Both the position numbers and the translations under genes were made by a program. Below are positions 6,939 to 8,058 of a stretch of DNA of 8,058 nucleotides, in pieces. Below the pieces are notes generated by a model. It made no database searches, was not told where the DNA came from, and saw only the letters and a program-made list of their open reading frames with translations. Source of the stretch: an uncultured Ruminococcus sp. (lineage in GTDB: Bacteria > Bacillota > Clostridia > Oscillospirales > Acutalibacteraceae). Within the stretch, counting starts at the first letter, position 1; every line of letters begins with the position of its first letter. The stretch lies in contig CACYBZ010000238.1 in assembly GCA_902772795.1 (NCBI GenBank), positions 1-8,058 on the forward strand, read 5' to 3'.

Positions 6939-6959
6939 CAGTCTGTTTGAAAAAATCAA
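6931..6959 (-). promoter_or_regulatory. Promoter for the symporter-paaK2 operon
   Basis: On the minus strand TTGATT (6959-6954), 17 bases, then TATAAC (6936-6931). Transcription would begin near 6924. A second candidate -10, TATTAT (6929-6924), has a poorer -35. The -10 overlaps that of the plus-strand promoter at 6909-6938, so the two cannot be occupied together. Confidence 0.5.
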
Positions 6960-6980
6960 CGGTAATTGAGGTAAGAAAAA

Positions 6981-7817
6981 ATGGTCATTGATTTCCATAC
7001 CCACGTCTATCCCGAAAAAATCGCAGAAAAGACAATTCATGCTCTTGTCAATTCTGCCAAAGATGTAAATGTCTACACTAAAGGTACACTTCAGGCTCTG
7101 TTAGAAAGCATGAAAACAGCAAAAATTGACAAATCCGTTATTCTGCCTGTTGCCACTCGTAAAGGACAGTTTGACACTATCAATCGCTATGCTCTGGAAA
7201 TTAACCGGACGTATCCCAACCTTTTATCTTTCGGCGGAATTCACCCTGACGATGACAACATCACCGAAAAGCTGACATTTCTGAAAAACAACGGTTTCAA
7301 AGGTATCAAAATCCACCCTGACTATACGCAGACGTTCATTGATGATGAAAGATATCTGCATATCATCACCGAATGTGCAAAACTGGGACTGACAGTAGTT
7401 ACTCATGCAGGCGTTGACCCTGCCTTTGATGTCGTACACTGTCCGCCTGAAAAAGCCCGTCAGGTACTCGACAAAGTTCAGCATATCACCAACGTAACAA
7501 GACCGTTTATGGTATTTGCCCACCTCGGCGGAATATACAGAAAAAAAGAAGTAGAAAAATATCTGTTGGGAAGTAACTGTTATATTGATATCAGCTGTTC
7601 ATTTGCCTCACTGGGAAGTTTCTGCGACACAACAGACGAAGAAGTTGTAAGCGTCATCAGAAAACATGGTGCAGATAAAATCCTGTTTGCCACCGACAGT
7701 CCGTGGAACGACCAGAAAGCTTATCGGGAACATTTCTGTTCACTGCAAGGTCTTTCCGACAACGAAAAGAAACTTATCCTATCCAAAAATGCAGAAGCAC
7801 TGCTTTTATCGTCATAA
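6981..7817 (+). CDS. Amidohydrolase-family (amidohydrolase_2 / ACMSD-like) metal-dependent hydrolase or decarboxylase
   Basis: A 278-residue TIM-barrel metalloenzyme of the amidohydrolase superfamily. Metal ligands are recognisable in order: H6-T-H8 at the first strand, H142 in VVTHAG, H181 in AHLGG, and D239 in FATDSPW. No carboxylated-lysine motif is evident. H6-x-H8-x-x-P11 matches the HxHxxP pattern seen in ACMSD/resorcylate-decarboxylase-type members, which act on aromatic carboxylates, although many amidohydrolase_2 proteins of this length are uncharacterised. No signal peptide, so cytoplasmic. ATG 6981 has GAGGTAAG upstream and begins directly with the HTH strand, as in the family. It is divergent from the symporter-paaK2-ior genes and shares their regulatory interval, hinting at a link to aromatic acids, but that is inference. 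No clear terminator follows. TatD-type nuclease is a less likely alternative. Confidence 0.88.
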   Translation: MVIDFHTHVYPEKIAEKTIHALVNSAKDVNVYTKGTLQALLESMKTAKIDKSVILPVATRKGQFDTINRYALEINRTYPNLLSFGGIHPDDDNITEKLTFLKNNGFKGIKIHPDYTQTFIDDERYLHIITECAKLGLTVVTHAGVDPAFDVVHCPPEKARQVLDKVQHITNVTRPFMVFAHLGGIYRKKEVEKYLLGSNCYIDISCSFASLGSFCDTTDEEVVSVIRKHGADKILFATDSPWNDQKAYREHFCSLQGLSDNEKKLILSKNAEALLLSS

Positions 7818-7865
7818 GTAACAAAAGTTTTGTTCAAAATTTGACATTCTATAAAACACCTGTAT

Positions 7866-7894
7866 ATTATAACGCTTTACGCCGTTAAAGTCAA
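7866..7894 (-). promoter_or_regulatory. Promoter-like site pointing antisense into the amidohydrolase gene
   Basis: On the minus strand TTGACT (7894-7889), exactly 17 bases, then a perfect TATAAT (7871-7866). It lies downstream of the tRNA terminator and points toward the 3' end of the plus-strand gene, with no recognisable sense gene ahead; the first ATG opens only an 11-codon frame. On the other strand TTGACA (7841-7846) and TATTAT (7865-7870), 18 bases apart, share the same -10 core. Consensus match only; activity unknown. Confidence 0.45.
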
Positions 7895-7936
7895 GATAAT
7901 CATTGGCAATATTGAAATTTCTGTTGTTTTCTTTGG

Positions 7937-7971
7937 CAAAAGGAAAACCCGTCAGATTTAATCTGACGGGT
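7937..7971 (-). terminator. Rho-independent terminator of the tRNA-Pro gene
   Basis: A perfect 11-bp inverted repeat, ACCCGTCAGAT (7947-7957) and ATCTGACGGGT (7961-7971), with a 3-nt loop. On the minus strand it is followed by TTTTCCTTTT. It begins three bases after the encoded CCA of the tRNA. In the plus direction no T-run follows, so it is not a convincing terminator for the amidohydrolase gene. Confidence 0.85.
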
Positions 7972-7974
7972 CTG

Positions 7975-8051
7975 TGGTCGAGATGACAGGACTTGAACCT
8001 GCGGCATCTACGTCCCTAACGTAGCACTCTACCAAACTGAGTTACATCTCG
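7975..8051 (-). tRNA. tRNA-Pro, anticodon AGG, CCA encoded
   Basis: A full cloverleaf can be drawn on the minus strand: acceptor CGAGATG/CATCTCG, D stem ACTC/GAGT, anticodon stem CTACG/CGTAG with loop TTAGGGA, variable loop ATGCC, T stem GCAGG/CCTGT with loop TTCAAGT, discriminator A, then encoded CCA. Total 77 nt. Loop positions 34-36 read AGG, so it decodes proline; C1-G72, A73 and G37 are the usual bacterial tRNA-Pro identity features. A34 would presumably be deaminated to inosine. The promoter lies outside the window. Confidence 0.95.
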
Positions 8052-8058
8052 TAAACCG

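Noticed and set aside
7820..7834. AACAAAA/TTTTGTT palindrome after the amidohydrolase stop as terminator
   Set aside because: All but two pairs are A-T, the usable loop is tiny, and no T-run follows; too weak to call.
1..8058. CRISPR array, insertion sequence, toxin-antitoxin or phage genes
   Set aside because: No regularly spaced direct repeats, transposase motifs or small paired genes were found on either strand; the only repeats are the two hairpin elements and the paralogous paaK genes.

Overview
The window holds most of one minus-strand locus for aryl-acid / arylpyruvate metabolism, a divergently transcribed amidohydrolase-family gene, and a tRNA-Pro gene at the right edge. The host looks like a strict anaerobe of the Clostridia, probably a Ruminococcus-like gut or rumen Firmicute. 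The reasons are a ferredoxin-dependent 2-oxoacid oxidoreductase, moderate-to-low GC, purine-rich ribosome binding sites, GC-rich palindromes between genes, and a tRNA-Pro with an A34 anticodon. The species assignment is inference.

Layout, reading the minus strand from right to left: a sodium:solute symporter (6817-5219); 26-35 nt later a phenylacetate-CoA ligase paralogue, here paaK2 (5183-3882); a 223-nt gap holding a multi-hairpin element and a good sigma70-type promoter; iorA (3658-1919) and iorB (1917-1345), the two subunits of indolepyruvate:ferredoxin oxidoreductase, one base apart; a 135-nt gap holding a second, inverted copy of the multi-hairpin element; and a second phenylacetate-CoA ligase, paaK1 (1209 to beyond the left edge, C-terminus cut off). 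On the plus strand, 6981-7817 encodes a metal-dependent amidohydrolase_2-type protein. On the minus strand, 8051-7975 is tRNA-Pro(AGG) with its own terminator.

How the genes may work together (inference from known families): the symporter would import an aryl acid such as phenylacetate or indoleacetate, the PaaK enzymes would make the aryl-acetyl-CoA, and IorAB would interconvert aryl-acetyl-CoA and arylpyruvate using ferredoxin. Run reductively, this is a salvage route to Phe/Tyr/Trp, as known physiologically from rumen anaerobes and methanogens. Run oxidatively, it ferments aromatic amino acids. The sequence does not fix the direction, but a transporter together with AMP-forming ligases favours uptake and activation.

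The most unusual non-coding signals are (i) two related, structurally conserved hairpin arrays in inverted orientation that exactly bracket iorAB, and (ii) two intergenic sites (6909-6959 and 7841-7894) where promoter-like elements on opposite strands share one TTATAA-type -10 core. The second site points one promoter antisense into the amidohydrolase gene. No CRISPR array, insertion sequence, rRNA or phage gene was seen. No stretch longer than 300 bases lacks a gene.
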